Source of the DNA: Capra hircus
Taxonomy: Eukaryota; Chordata; Mammalia; Artiodactyla; Bovidae
Length of the DNA: 64,000 nt
NCBI RefSeq assembly: GCF_001704415.2
Contig: NC_030826.1
Coordinates: forward strand, 55,385,362-55,449,361
Direction of reading: 5' to 3'
Numbering within the stretch: position 1 is the stretch's first letter; the number at the start of each line of letters is the position of its first letter. Positions 1 through 23,810 of the stretch are shown here, in pieces. The notes under the pieces were generated by a model. That model had not been told where the DNA came from and searched no databases. It saw only the letters and a program-made list of their open reading frames with translations. The position numbers and the translations under genes were made by a program.

Positions 1-740
1 ATGGCTAGGTTTTACTGGGTATGAAAATTCAGATCTTTGATATTTAAGGCTTAATTCTTCTCAGTGAAACCATGCACCTTTTTATACTCCCACCAGGAAC
101 AGCCGGTCATCATCACTGAATATTAGCTTGTTTTCATCTTTGCCAGTACAGTCATCCAAAAAGTAGAGGAAGGGGGTATTCTGTCATATCTCTGAGGGAT
201 AGAAGACTGGAATAGACCACTTGATCTAGTTACCCCAGGCAGGCCCACATGATACCGCAGCCTGAAGGTTTCTGGGCTCTAAGACTCTTCAGCCTTCCCA
301 GTGCCACTTGAGCAGCATGGTGGAGACAGCGAGGAGGGGCAGTGGAGTAGCCTCGCCCTGGAAATTACCTCTGAGAGGCAATGCCATGCCATTGAGCCAC
401 ATCCAGTCATCCACAGTGCCTGTTACTACCATTTGTCGCTTAAACATGTGACCGCTCCATTTCGCAGGAGGGCAGTTTGTAGCCTTGCAGAGAGAGGATA
501 CCAGCTGTGTGACTTAACAGCAACTCCCTCCTTTTTTGAACCCCAATTAAAATATGAAAGGGACGATGGCCTTGTTTTACCACACCTTCTTACCTACTCT
601 GAGTTGCTCTGCCTTTAAGTTCTTGCTCTGTTCCTGGACTGTTTGAAGTTGGCGTTTTTCTAGTTCCTCCAGACATGAACTGAATTTTTTCTACATCAAC
701 CAAGCAGCTCATTTGGAAACATGTAGCTGTGACTTCCATG

Positions 741-870
741 CTCCTGCTGCTAAGTTGCTTCAGTCATGTCCAACTCTTAGCAACCCCATGGACTGCAGCC
801 TACTAGGCTCCTCTGTCCATGGGATTTTCCAGGCAAGAGTACTGGAGTGGGGTGCCATCGCCTTCTCCCA
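741..870 (-). repeat. Bov-A2-type SINE fragment
   Basis: Reverse-strand match to one BovA monomer: the CTGCTGCTAAGT..CTTCAGTC end, the 'CCATGGACTGCAGCC' core and the 'GGAGTGGGGTGCCATCGCC' end. Only one of the two monomers of Bov-A2 is present. Confidence 0.85.
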
Positions 871-3004
871 TGAATTCCATAGTCAGCTCAAAATCAGCCA
901 TTTCCCTTTTCCCACTTTCTACTTATTCCCTTATTATCTTACATGCATAGCTCCCTTAGCTGTAAACACTTCCAAAGGTAGGACTGTGTCTCTTCCCCCA
1001 TGCCCAGATCCCATCACAGCTTCCTAGCACAAAGCTGTCAGTGTAGTACACACTCAAACATGGACCAAAGTGCAATTCAAAGAGGACAGCAGCTGCAGCT
1101 AACTCGTCAGGACCACCTAGTGCTGGCCGGATTACAGATCCTAGGTCTTCATTGCTTAGTTCCCTGTAACTACTTTAATAGTAGACAGAATTATTTAGCG
1201 GCTTAAGAGTGGTGGACCTCAAGAGTCTTTTAAGTTTTCTTCTCCCAAGTAGTTAGTAGAATTTGGAATACTTCCTGTGATCTGTTTGCCCTGTAACTGG
1301 CACTTTATATGATGGAATATCTCCTTAATCAGTTCCAAAGGATGGATAGAACTGATTTGAGGGGAATCTCAGCCAGGGTCCTGGTAGGAAACACATGACA
1401 CACCTAAATTGGCTAACCTGAAGAGATTTTATTAATGAGACTATTTACAGGAAAGGTATGGGCAGGGTTTCTCTGGAAACCGCAGGGGATGGTGCAGTAC
1501 CCAGAGCTAGAAAGCGGGTTACCATCTTGAGGCTTGGAGAAAGAAGACCGTAGTGCGCAGGAAGAGGGAGGCGCCTAGCAGAGCCCGGAGGAGGAAGAGG
1601 AGGCAGCAACTGAGCTGAGAGGGCTGAGCCCTTAGCTGAGGGGTCGAGGCCGCCCACAGAATCCCCAGCAGGAAGCCTCCATCTGTGGGCCTCCCGTTGG
1701 GGTTGGGGAACCAGAGAGCCGTGGCAGGTCCATGCAGGGCACAGGAAGGTGAAGGAGAGTGCCCACTGGACCTGGAGAGGCTCAGGAGCACCGTCTGCCT
1801 TTGCAATTAGGCTGTTTACTCACGAGGACGCTAAAAGGACATTCGCCAGCAGCTCTATATAGCTGGTTTTCTAAAGTGCTTTATAGAGAGAAAAAGAGAA
1901 TCGATGGTCAAGAGGGAGGCCACTGAGTCCCATCTACCCACCGAGCTCTTTTGATTCCGCCTCTGTAGGTATCCTGAGTCTGTCTGCTTCCCTCCACCGC
2001 ACTTTGCCACTGCAGTCCCGGTGCTGGCATCTTTCACCTGGCGGCTGTGGTGGGTCTCACCTGGTCTTCCCTCCACTTCATCCTCACATTGGAATGTTTG
2101 AAAAAGGCAAACCTGACTGCCGCTCTTCAATGACTTCTGATCACTTTGAGCTCCCGATTTTCTCACTGGAGCTTTCTGCCTGGACTGCTCATAGGCAGTT
2201 CTTTGGGTGTCCCCTCAAATATTACTCTCTGACCACATTCCCCCTCCCTCCCAGACTAAAGGAGGTCCCTGTCTTTTCTGCTCCCTAATCCTACACTTGA
2301 CACAGCACGAATCCACATTTTCAGTTTAGTATTTATACTTAACCTGTTTAATGGCCTGCATCACCTCCACCCTGGCAGTGGAGTGGGGACTTACCATGCC
2401 AGCCCAGTCCCTCTGTCTCATGGGATTACGGACTCTCCTGCCATGGAGCTGGGTTAGCTGCTTCAGAAGTGGAAAATGCTTTTGGAACTAGGTTTTTTCG
2501 GTTCAGAACGGTAGCACCCTAGGTGTAAAGATCCCTGGCCTTGAGATTTACAGAGTCATAGATTCTCATGCAGTTGACAGTGATTAAGCTCAGTGACAGA
2601 TGCCTTTTTTTCCTATTAGATTCTGTGGTGTGGCTCTTGGGTCCCACAATGACTATAAATCAATAGACCCTGTTTAGTTCACATCTTGGATCAATAAGCC
2701 TGAGTAAAACTTAATAAACTCTGTTGTCATTAATTTGGGGCAGAAAAGGACTTTTTTGGAAACTCCTGCTTTTTTTTGCTGAAGCAACAGGAAGTGAGTT
2801 AGATCATGGAACGTAGAGCTGATGAACCTGAGCAGGTTTGCCTGTCATTAGGAAAGAGGTGACTGCTGTTCCCCTGGCTTGAGAGGCTTTTGTTATTTTG
2901 TGTGGTGTTTTTTGAGGAGAGAGTTTTAGGATTTAGCCTAAAGTTGAAAGCCTTCCGTTAATGAACAAGGACAGCAGCTAAATATATGCCATTAAAGAGT
3001 TAGC

Positions 3005-3165
3005 CATGTGTGTGTGTTAGTCGCTCAGTCATGCCAGGCTCTTTGCGACCTCGTGGACTGTTGCCTGCCAGACACCTCTGTCCATGGAATTCTCCAGGCA
3101 AGAATACTGGAGTGGGTAGCCATTCCCTTCTCTAGGGGATCTTCCCAACCCAGGGATCTTTACCC
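3005..3165 (-). repeat. Bov-tA SINE, truncated
   Basis: Antisense BovA body (TTAGTCGCTCAGTCATG to GGGATCTTCCCAACCCAGGG). The tRNA-Glu head expected on the right is missing or degraded. Confidence 0.85.
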
Positions 3166-3442
3166 AGGAAGTTTTGTGATTATTTTGCTTATTTCCGATT
3201 AGGAGTTTTGATACCATTAGTAAAGGTTTTACTAACTTAGGGAAGCTTAACCAGTCTGTTGGTCAGTGGCTGCCAAGTGGACCGAGGGAACCGTCCACCC
3301 TTCCACTTGCCTGATAGCAAGTTGGGAAGCCTGCCGTGTTCCTTCCACTCAGAGTTCTGTGCAAGCTGAGCAGAACTAAAGATGCAGACAGTGTAACCTG
3401 CGGTTGGGACTAGGGGAATGCAACCTTCCTCACACTTCACCC

Positions 3443-3655
3443 GGGCTTCCCTGGTGACTCAGACGGCAAAGAAGCCGCCCACAATGTGGGAGACCTGGGT
3501 TCAGTCCCTGGCTTGGGAAGGTCCCCTGGAGGAGGGCACAGCAACCCACTCCAGTATCCTTGCCTAGAGAATTGCATGGACAGAGGAACCTGGGGGCGGG
3601 TACAGTCCATGGGGTTACCAGAGTCAGACAGGACTGAGTGACTAAGCGAGCTTCA
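3443..3655 (+). repeat. Bov-tA SINE
   Basis: Sense copy starting with the tRNA-like head GGGCTTCCCTGGTGACTCAG, a box-B-like GGTTCAGTCCC, then the BovA body ending near GACTGAGTGACTAAGCG. Well diverged. Confidence 0.88.
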
Positions 3656-4697
3656 CCCAGGAAGCTTTCCTGTAACCCCTAAACTGGACTTAGGTCTTTC
3701 CCTTTGGTATTTGGAACTCAGACATTTTCTGTTGAATCAGTCCTTGCCGTAGTGCCCATAATTCCCACCTCTCCTGGCATCCCCCTATGGTGTTGCCACA
3801 GGCGGTTCACCAGACTCCAAGCTCCCTGGGGAGGGAAGGGTGGCCATTGTGTCCTCAGTTCACCTGGCTCAGGGCTTAGCAATCTCATTCCTGGCAGGCT
3901 GTGGCAGGATTGTTGAGTTTTTCAAATGCACAGCATTTTCTCTTGAAACTCCCTCATATTTATCTTTGTTTCTGTCCACCATGCTCCCCACCCCCCACCA
4001 ACTGCCCCAAACCCCCACGGTTGAAATCGTGACACTCTTGAGAGCATTGCATTCTTCTGGTGAGCAGTCAGCTATACCAAAGTAATAGGTCTTCCGCAAG
4101 TCGCCAAATACAGAAGACAATTTTGAATGGAAACTCTTGTACCCCTTTGGTATCTACAGAGTTTATTTTCGGATACTGCCTGTGCATTTAGGTTTCACTG
4201 CCTCCAGATTCATCTGGGTGGAGTAATAGTTACATAAGTGTGAACGACCTTCCTGTTTTGTTAAAATGTCATGGGCAACTTTCTTAATGACAGCCAAACC
4301 TGGAGAGGTTGATAAGAGTACCCGATCCTTTTTTTTTTTTTTTTTTTTTTTTGAGTACTGAAATATTTCTCAAAGAAAAATAATCTTTTGGTTATTCTTA
4401 TAATTATTCTTATGATAATTTGGTTAGTCTTCCTAATTGTTCATCCTCCTACATATGTGAACATTATAAAGGAAATCTTTTATTTAAAAAAAAAATGCGG
4501 GAGTGATCCTGAACTCTTAATAGTTGATCATGATTGTGTGTGAGAGAGAGAGCGTACGGACATTTTTCTTTCTGCGTCATCTTGACTGCCATTCAGAAGA
4601 AGGAAAAAGGTGAAGATCTTCATTATTGTCCTTTGTAAGCCTTTTGCTGGAGGAGTTGTAGCTATAAAATTAGCAGCCTGCAAAAGTAAGTCACTAG

Positions 4698-4957
4698 CCC
4701 AACTCCAGTACTCTTGCCTGCAAAATCCCATGGATGGAGGAGCCTGGTAGGCTGCAGTCCATGGGGTCGCTAAGAGTCAGACACGACTGAGAGACTTCCC
4801 TTTCACTTTTCACTTTCATGCATTGGAGAAGGAAATGGTAACCCACTCCAGTGTTCTTGGCTGGAGAATCGCAGGGACGGGGAGCCTGGTGGGCTGCTGT
4901 CTGTGGGGTCGCACAGAGTCGGACACGACTGAAGCGACTTAGCAGCAGCAACAGCAG
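4698..4957 (+). repeat. Bov-A2 SINE (dimeric)
   Basis: Two BovA monomers joined by the TTTCACTTTTCACTTTCATG linker, ending in an AGCAGCAGCAACAGCAG tail. A sense copy, nearly full length. Confidence 0.92.
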
Positions 4958-7589
4958 TCAGACATGCATGCTGAACCAGGCATCTTACTGGTTCAGGAAG
5001 TCCCCATGCTGAGAGCTGTCAGTTGGGACGCATATAGAGACCTTCCCTCCCTCATCCACCCAGGACATACTCTTTCATCAGTCATACTGAAATTTCCTTC
5101 CCTGCCTACCCACCCCACTCTTCTGCTTTGTTAGCTTGGAGAAAGTTAGAAGTGGTAGTGTTGTGGGAACGATTTGGGGTACTCCCTTTTGAAGTATTCC
5201 ACATGGTGCTTAAGTTACAGGAATGTGGATTGCCTGATTCTGTTACTTCCTTTATTTTGCCTCTCTTTCTTGGGGGGAACAGATTCATGACGATCAGTCT
5301 TCTTTTGAGGGTCATTTCAAGAGATATTATTTTCACAAGGCATTTCATGGTAACGTGTAACGTATGGTGGCCTTTCTCTTGTCCCCAGGCCCAGCTAGCT
5401 CTGATCCCATGTGCATTACTTGGAACAAACCCCCCTACATACAAATCAGTTCCTCAGAATATGCTCGATGCCATTCTGAGGATTGTGGAGAATACGGATG
5501 AGAGTGGCGTGAAGCCAGGCTCTTAGGGTGCTTCCAGTTTAGGAGAGGACAGAGCATTTGGGTGCACAGTACTAAAACAGCGGCGGGTGAGGTGTGAGTA
5601 GATGGGGAGGAGGCAAGGTGCGAGGCTGAACGTGGAGGACTGTTCAGAGCTGGCTGAGTTGGCTAGCTTGGCAAACTGAAGGGTTCATTTAGAGAAGTGG
5701 GTGAGAAGGACAGAAAGTAGTTGGTGGCTAAATTATGAAAAGTGGAATGCCAAACTGAGAATAGCTTGGACCCATAGGAGGCTCCTTAAGACTTCTTAAC
5801 AGGAAAATGGTGGTGTTTGAAGTGATTCAGAGCACCAAATATAGATTGAGGTCACACCTGGTCAGCCTTAAACGATGACACCTGGGCCTTTAGGAGACTT
5901 GACCTCTTGATTCACCAGTATTTCTCTTTTGAACTGATCCCCGTTCATAGCAGCTGCTTAGGGAGGGTAGCGAGACCTCTCTTGGGCGACAGGAGAAAAG
6001 GCACCACGTTACTGGGTGTATTCAAGTGGGATTATACAAGCGATGAGTGATTTTTACCAGTGGAAGGTTTGGGGGTTTTCTGGGCAAAACCTAGCATGTC
6101 TGTGTCTCTGGTGGTCAGAAAGTAAAGTTGATCAACAAATGCCCTTTGGATTTCTTTAGTTTGGTAAATAGAATCCTTTTTTAAAAGGAAAGTAATGTAA
6201 AAAGAATTTAGGGCTTCTTGATCCCCAAAGAAATGAATCTTCTGGAAATATCCAATTCAAAGGAAACAAAAAACACATTTCCTGGCACAGATATTATACT
6301 TCTGTTGAAAGAGATCATCACCATAAAGCAAAAATACCCCCTCGATGTGATATCATTACATAAATACTTTTTTAAATGAATATATTTTCTTTTAATAAAA
6401 CATAATTTGGTGTTTACACACATTTTTATAAATCTGCCAAAATTGAGAGAGCTTTTAAACTTCATATATGCACTTCTCAGCTTTATGGTCTTTAAGGGCC
6501 CACTACCTGTCAGCTGTCTTGATGGGGTCGAAAGGTACCGCTGTGTCTTTACGGAGGTGTAGGCTTCCATCATGGAGACTGGCCTGCCGCGAATTTGAGG
6601 GCTGTTGCTCTGTGCGCTTACATGAGCAACTTAGGTTTCTGTGGGGCCAGGAGCCTTAATTATTAAACTACGTTTAAGTTGATCATCTCATCATTAAAAT
6701 TCAGAGTAACTCGTCTACAGTGTGGGTGTTTTTCATGATTTGGCACACAGTGGAGCAAGCAGCGTAGCCAAGATGTTTTTCATGTTGAGCAAAAACTGTA
6801 ACAGATGGAGCTGGTGATTGTAGAGCACTTATTTAAAGTGTTCAGAATGAATCAGTGTAGTTTGAGGCCGACACCGTCATCCATACTAAAGGAGTCTGAG
6901 AGGCTGAAGAGCATCCTAAGAGTTTCTAATAAAATATGTAACAGGCTGAAGAGAACTGATTTTAAATGGCTGTCCCAGTACTGTTACCCTAGCCAGGGCT
7001 GTGTCCAATTGTTCTTCGGGTTATAATCTTTAAAAAAGCCTGTGTGTGTGTGTTTGAAATTATGTGGTAGGATCACCATAGCTCTTTACATTGTCTTCAT
7101 GTCAGGGCAGTATTTCAGTGTTGCCTGAGTGGGATTGGCTGATCTTTAACGAGCTGGGAAACCTCACTTCCTTATGTAGAATTTCTGTAAAGCAGGGACC
7201 AGCTGCTGGTATTTTTATTTTTATGTGGTGAAGGAGCTTAAATATGTAATCGTTTCTTTCTTTCTTTTTTTTTTTAACAAATGCTCTCTCTTATACATTG
7301 CTTCACAAACTGATACAAAACTGGATAATTTTTCCCTGAGGAAGTGTTGAACCCCATGCAAGCTGTTAGAATGAATATGGAAAGCTTTGATGGGTACTGT
7401 TCTAGAACTGCACAGCTTTTTTGTCTCTTTTAAATCATGGTTTCCTTATTTTGTTTATTTATTTACAAATGACTGGATGTGTTCAGGCAAGAAAATACCC
7501 CCCATATTTCAAAATACAGCAGTCTATAAACTTTATCTTCCATTTCCCTAAAAGACAACTTTTTTCCTGTAATTTGTATAGAAACGCAG

Positions 7590-7755
7590 TGCCGTTTACC
7601 ACTGAAAACCCTCTCAGTGCTAGGTGTTATCACCACTTTATAGATGGGAAACCAGAATCTTGAAAGTGGTCGTTTGCCCAAGGCCACACAGCTCCTTGTT
7701 GGGGAAGCTGAAATTTGAACCCATGTGAGCCTGTCAAATCCTGTCGCATTAGGTG
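7590..7755 (-). repeat. MIR SINE (ancient)
   Basis: Antisense MIR signature: a 'CACTTTATAGATGGGAAACC' region, then 'GCCCAAGGCCACACAGCT' and 'TTTGAACCCATGTGAG'. An old mammal-wide SINE. Confidence 0.7.
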
Positions 7756-7944
7756 TATGCTAAGGGGTCTGAGACCTGAATCTTTGACCTTTGGCTTTTT
7801 TTTTTTCCTTTCTTTTCTAAACTATTTGGAAACCTTTAAGTTGGCAGTATAAATGGAAATTTGCATTGCCTTTAGAATAGTGTCAGATTGGGGTGGGGTG
7901 GGGGCAACAGTGAATCATGTTATCAGAATTATCTAATATAGAAG

Positions 7945-8050
7945 GGGTGGGGGGTTCAAGAGGGAGGGGATATATGTATACATTGAGCTGATTCACTTTG
8001 TACAACAGAACTACCAACACTGTAAAGCAATTATACTCCAATAAGACATA
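7945..8050 (+). repeat. L1 LINE 3' end fragment
   Basis: Matches the usual artiodactyl L1 3' terminus: GATTCACTTTGTACAACAG, then 'ACTGTAAAGCAATTATACTC' and CAATAAGA. Confidence 0.75.
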
Positions 8051-9360
8051 TATATGCAGAAGTATAACGTGTGGAATCCTCTGAGTTATCATTTGTGCAG
8101 AAAGTTCTTATTTCCGGGAATTAAATTTCTTCACAGGTTAGTGATATCAGGCTATCATGGCGGGGGTTTCTGAAGCCTCACTGTGTTCTTTTCTGCTCGC
8201 CTGTGTGTGTTTGGTGTGAAAAGTTTGTCCTGGAGGTGAATGAGGCCTTGTGTGTTGCTTACAAGTAAATTGGACTATAATATTACTGTTCTCTTGACTG
8301 AAATATTTCTTTCAGTTGAAGTATGATATACATACAGAAAAATTATATATCATATGTGCATCGTTCAGTGAATTTTCACAGGCTGAATATACCCAGGTTT
8401 ATCAGCTTGCAGGTTGAGAAATTTAGCTTTAGCGACAGCTCAAAAGCAGCCATTGTGTCCCTTCCATGGAACAGACTGCAGTAGTTTTAATTCTCCTTTG
8501 CAAACCTCAGACCATTCCTTATCTTTTAGTTTTCTTCCTGACTGTGACTGTGATCTTACTTTCAGTCTTTTTGCAACCAGAAGAACAAATGGAAGCTTCA
8601 CTAAAACTTGTCTCTTCCTCCTCTCATAATCTCATCTCTTGATCAGTCTGCTTCCGTTAAACCAAAGTGTTTTGATGGCTACAGAGTCATCACTCGAGGG
8701 AATATGGGGGTTGGCATAGAACATGCAGCTATGGGGTAACAGCTAAAAACATTCCTTGGAATTTTCAAACCAGAATGAAAATGTGGTGGTTGAACTCGGT
8801 CATCTCTTTTGTTAAGAGGTCATGAATGAGTGAAGGGTGAATTGCCTGTGTTTCGGGGAAGTGGTGATAAGAGCAGTCTGCTCCTTCTCAGAACTCTGCC
8901 TGGGCTTGAGCAGATCACTTGGGGAGGGCGGGAACTTCATCTAGGGCCACAGCACATCCAGCAGGGTCTCTGTAGGCACAGATGTGTCTGGTCCTGGTGC
9001 CCTTCTCAGCTCTGCTTTAGACTCACTTGTGTCAATTTGTGCCCTTCACTCTCTCAAGCATTTAAATTTCCTTTCAGCTCTCACATTGTGCCATCTGGGC
9101 TTTCCTGGTTTGAGTTGTGAAAGCTGCTGGCCTGCTGGGTGGCAGCCTTGGTCCTCGCTCTCCGTGGCCCTGGCTTAGCAGGGCCCTTTCTCTTGCAGAA
9201 CCAGTCTGCACTGAATTTATCGTGTATGGAGCTTTAGAAACACACCGCAGCAGCACCGGGCTTTCTGGCAAAGCAGGATTCTGGATACTAGAATGTTCCA
9301 GAGAACTAAAATTTTACCCTCCCATATTTAAACAGTACGTGAAAAATAATCTAAGTGTTG

Positions 9361-9462
9361 GGAAGTTTGCTGGTGGTCCGGTGGTTGGGATCCTGGGCTT
9401 TCACTGCCGAGGCCAGGTTTATCACTGGTTGGGGAACTGAGATTTCACAAGCCATGCAGCCA
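9361..9462 (+). repeat. CHR-type tRNA-Glu SINE fragment
   Basis: Sense fragment with GGTGGTCCGGTGGTTGGGAT, GGCCAGGTTTATCACTGG (degenerate box B) and GGGGAACTGAGATTTCAC. Diverged. Confidence 0.7.
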
Positions 9463-11535
9463 AAGTAATGATGATGATCTCAATGTATTGGTTCCGTATT
9501 TCCCTACCTTTCTGGAAGAAGAGCATACTAAACAACAGTTATTAATTTTGTTCTGCAGAAAACCGTAATTCTAAAAGTGGGGCCAAATCTGGGGGTTGCC
9601 CTGGAGGTTCTTTTGTTGTTGGGTTGTGGGCATTTTTTTAGGGGGAAGTTTGCCTCTGTCTTAGGTTACAAGAAGAATGTACAGTTCCAAAAACTTGGTG
9701 TGTAGCAAGCACCTTTGCTGCAGGGTTATTAGTCACGAATTAAAACTGTCCTTTTTTACCTTACTCTGTTTTTAGGTCCAAACAGGCCATGATGCTTTAT
9801 GAGATAATTACTAGACTGCATTTTTCTCCCGGCCCTTCTCTTTGGTAGACACGAGAATCCTGGCCTGAAGCTCCTCTGCTCTGGTGCTCTCGTGCTCTGG
9901 AATCTTCTGTGATCCGTGTGGATTAGCCATGGTGCTCAAGGCCGGACACTGATGTCATTGTGGCAGGGAGCACCTCAGGAGCCCCTTTCTCTCCAGCCGT
10001 TGTCCTTGGTGTGCGGGTGTGTGTGCGCTTTATGCTTGCCTAGCAACAGAATGACTTCTCTGTTCACAGTACAGTTTTTGAAAAAAATTTAAGGGAAAAT
10101 ATGGAAAGAAAAAGGTTTTCATCTGAGTCTGATGGGATTTACCAGTAGCTGGTTTTTCTTTTTTTTTTCCCCAGCTATCACATACATCCGCCCTTGCAAG
10201 ATTTGCTGCCTTGGCCTGTGCGTTCTTAGCTCAGTGACTGACTCTGAGGACTTCAGGTTAGGCAGCATCACAAGTAGGCACCAGCTTTGTAAGACTCCTC
10301 CGTTGCAGCCTCCTTTCAGAAGTGAAGTCGCTGGGAGGCATCTTTAGTGCAGCTTCACCATTCGTTGGTATCTATCAGCCTCATCTGTCCTTTCCAAAGT
10401 TGTATCTCACTGTGAAATGCCAGTGCTGCATGTACACCAAGCAGCCCAGGTTGTAAATTGGCAGTGAGCCCAGCATCGTTCAGCATCATGAATAAATTAT
10501 TTTTTAAAGAATTTTACCAGCTTCCTTTTAGAATTTTGCTCCGTAGGATAGATTAGCTACCGTACTAGTCAGCTCATTAACATTTTCCTTTGTTCGCGTT
10601 GTGGAGTTGGCCTCACATTTCAGTTTCTCTTTTTAAGTTAATAGTTTTTAAAAATGCCTTATACCCTTTGCCTTTTGTTAGAAATCTGGGATTCAGAGGG
10701 CGGATTTTATACTGTGCCTAGCTCTATTCTGCTTCTTTTAATACTCTGCAGATGACAGTATCTTGGCCTGACCTGTCCATATAAATGTCAGTATTGGAGA
10801 GCACCTTCCTTTGAGTTCTGAAAATCTATGTGGTCTTCACTAGCTCGTAACCTTGGATTACGTCACATTTCTAGGTCTGTTTCCACTTTGTAGAATGCAG
10901 TGGCTCAGTTGTACGGTCTCTGGGTCTTTCCCCTAATTAGGCTGGTTGGTGTGCTTTGAGCATTCTCTAACTGCCCTTGAGGATAAGGGAAGTAAGACTT
11001 GCCGTGTTTCTTCATGAGAATACGTTTTTCGCGTACAAGGGCACGTAGCGGTGCCTGCAGGTGGCGGCGTGCCGGTGGCTGACCCACACTTGGGGTAACC
11101 CAGAGACAGTATGGGGAGAGCCCTGGGTGGGGTCTTGTGGTGGGAATCTGCCTGAAGACCCCTGGACAGGCCTCAGCGCGCTCTGCTGCCGCCCACCTGT
11201 GCAGGCACACCTTCCCGTGCCTTCACTCTCCGGCCTGCTGTCCTCCAGGATCTTCTCGCAGAAACTACCTTTTATTTTTCCCTCCCTTTCCTTTTCTGCT
11301 GAGGCATTAATGCTAGATTTTTAGGAGCCTGAACTTCTCATTTCCAGAGACAACTCTGTTTAAGTTGCCATAACTCGGCTTGTTGGAAATCACAAGTTCG
11401 GCGTCCATGTGATCATACTCCAAAAGAACACCTTTTACAAACAAACCCAGAAGGCACCATAATCACCCTCATGGCTTCCCACCCAAGAGTGAAAAGGAAA
11501 TGACTGTTTTCTCTCCTTGTTTGAATTATTTTCAG

Positions 11536-21988
<10,453 letters not shown>

Positions 21989-22324
21989 GAGTCAAGAGAT
22001 TATTTAAAGAAAGCAAAAAATGTTAAACACACACAAAAGAATTAAACCCACGAGCTGCCTCTGTCAGCAGCCTATGAGGGAGCTCAGAGCACCTGGCTGG
22101 GTCACCTGGTGACCGGCTCACTTTGGTTGGAACTCGGGGGGGGTGGGAGGGGGAGTTGGATATAACAATGCCAAAACTTACCTATAAATTAAGAAAAGAG
22201 TTTTTATTACAGATTTTCACTGCTGCTCCTGCTCTTCCTCCTCTATCCTTTTTTCATCCTTTTTCCTCTTCTGTCCATCAATGCATGACATTTACTGCCA
22301 CATATAGTCCTAGCTGATGCCAAT

Positions 22325-22330
22325 AATAAA
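22325..22330 (+). promoter_or_regulatory. Proximal polyadenylation signal AATAAA in GRB2 3'UTR
   Basis: Canonical hexamer within CCAATAATAAAAGAAAAG, 337 nt after the stop codon. Use would yield a short-3'UTR GRB2 transcript. Use is inferred from motif only. Confidence 0.5.
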
Positions 22331-22918
22331 AGAAAAGAAACCACGTGGGCTGATATTTTCTCTATGCAAAATGTCTGTTTTAGTTGGGAAGACAGAACAG
22401 CCGCTCCCGTCTTCTGCGTTTTATATACACACGGGAGCAGGCGGCCCCTGCCCTTCAGCTTCTGCTAGAGGAGGGAGGGCGTGAGTGGGGGTGACAGGAG
22501 GGGCTGGTGCCCCCCAGGGCCCCCTGCGAGCTAGGCACCAGACCTGTGTCTTTTCTATATCCATTTCCCTTTCAAGTGGTGGTCCTGAGCATGCTGTTTT
22601 TCATAGTGCCTTCTGCCTTATTTCAAGGGTTGCTTCTGAGTGGTGTTTTTTTTCTTGTTTGTTTTGTTTTAAAAATAAGTTAAAGACAGTCAGCCAATTT
22701 GTCTCCTACTCTGTGTAAATATTTTCCCCCCGGGGAGGGGAGGACAGGGCAGAGAAGAGGAGCAAGCGAGAGGAGGATGTGGGCGTCCTGCCTGTGGGCA
22801 GCCAGAACCTTTAAGGTTCAGCTTTAACATTTGTAGCCCCTGGAGGTTAGGGGAGCCAAGGCGCAGTGGAACCAGGTTACCGCCCTCCCCACGTCTGACT
22901 GCATCTGGCTGTGGGGGC

Positions 22919-22935
22919 GGGGGGGGGGGGGGGGG
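22919..22935 (+). repeat. 17-base G homopolymer in GRB2 3'UTR
   Basis: An uninterrupted run of G preceded by GTGGGGGC and followed by CTGGG, so four or more G-tracts lie within about 30 nt. The RNA could form a G-quadruplex. Homopolymer length is prone to sequencing error and polymorphism. Confidence 0.85.
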
Positions 22936-23804
22936 CTGGGTCCTTGACCTTGCAGTCTCGGGTGTTATCTGTCCCCTCCTTAGTCCCAGACAGCCACAGT
23001 AACCAGTCTCTGGAGCCAGCCAGTTTCAAGTGCAGGAAAGTCCAAGGAGTTTAAACTGTATCAAGTTCTACCATGTTCTACACTGGGGGAGAAAACGAGC
23101 ATTTTCGCTTCATCTTCCTTGCTCTGAAAGCTGAGGGTATCTGTTCATGGCTCTCAACTGTTGTGTCCCCTGCCTGACCTGCCCAGGTGAGCTTCAGGCC
23201 GCGCTCGGGAAGCATCTGGGGGGTTTTTCGTTTCTGCATTCACAGCAGGCTGTGTTCATAGCTGCTCCACCTGGCCCCCCGAGAAGGAAGTGTCTCTGAC
23301 GCAGGGGCAGACGGAAGGAAGGTTGGAACTAGGAAGGCCAAGTCCGTGGCAGAGCTCTGTCCGTCTGCCTCCTGCCGGCTTCTTGTCCCTCGTGGTGATG
23401 CCCCGTGAGCATCCTCTCTCCACCCGCCCCGTTCCCACAACAGACACAGAGCCACTGGGAGTTGGTGGTGGCCTTCAGCTCCTGAAGCGGTCAGTCAGCG
23501 TCTCTGCCGGACTCTGGTCGTGGACCAGGCTCAGCCCGGAGCGCCTGGGGCCCAGGAGGCGCCTCCCTGGACAGAGCATCCGCCACTCTCCACTTGCTTC
23601 TCTCCTTATAATACAAGGAATCTCTGGCATTCTGCACCTGGACCATTTGATTGTTTTATTTTGGAATTGGTGTATATCATGCAGCCTTGCAGAACTAAGT
23701 TTTGTGTGTATATATTTAAAAGAAAATCAGTGTTTAAAAAGACCTATGTACTTAATCCTTTAACTCTGCGGATAGCATTTGGTAGGTAGTGATTAACTGT
23801 GAAT

Positions 23805-23810
23805 AATAAA
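23805..23810 (+). terminator. GRB2: Distal polyadenylation signal AATAAA of GRB2
   Basis: Canonical hexamer about 1.82 kb after the stop, followed within ~20-30 nt by the expected cleavage zone and a T-rich downstream element at about 23831-23850. It is the most likely main 3' end of GRB2. Confidence 0.8.

Larger units (their letters stand above)
1..11535 (+). other. GRB2: GRB2 intron between first and second coding exons (3' part)
   Basis: No coding exon of GRB2 or of another gene was recognised. It holds Bov-A2, Bov-tA, an L1 3' end, a MIR and a CHR-type SINE (listed separately), a T20+ tract near 4329-4352 and a short TG run near 7040. Stretches 1000-3000, 4960-7580 and 9470-11530 showed no repeat I could name with confidence. 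A GC-rich patch at about 1560-1760 has no gene signal. Confidence 0.8.

Noticed and set aside
5128..5526. 132-codon + strand open frame in the GRB2 intron
   Set aside because: No protein family resemblance and no splice context; the antisense strand is equally open.
1..11535. GRB2 first coding exon (residues 1-26)
   Set aside because: Searched for the MEAIAKYDF-type start and its donor; not found, so it lies outside the window.
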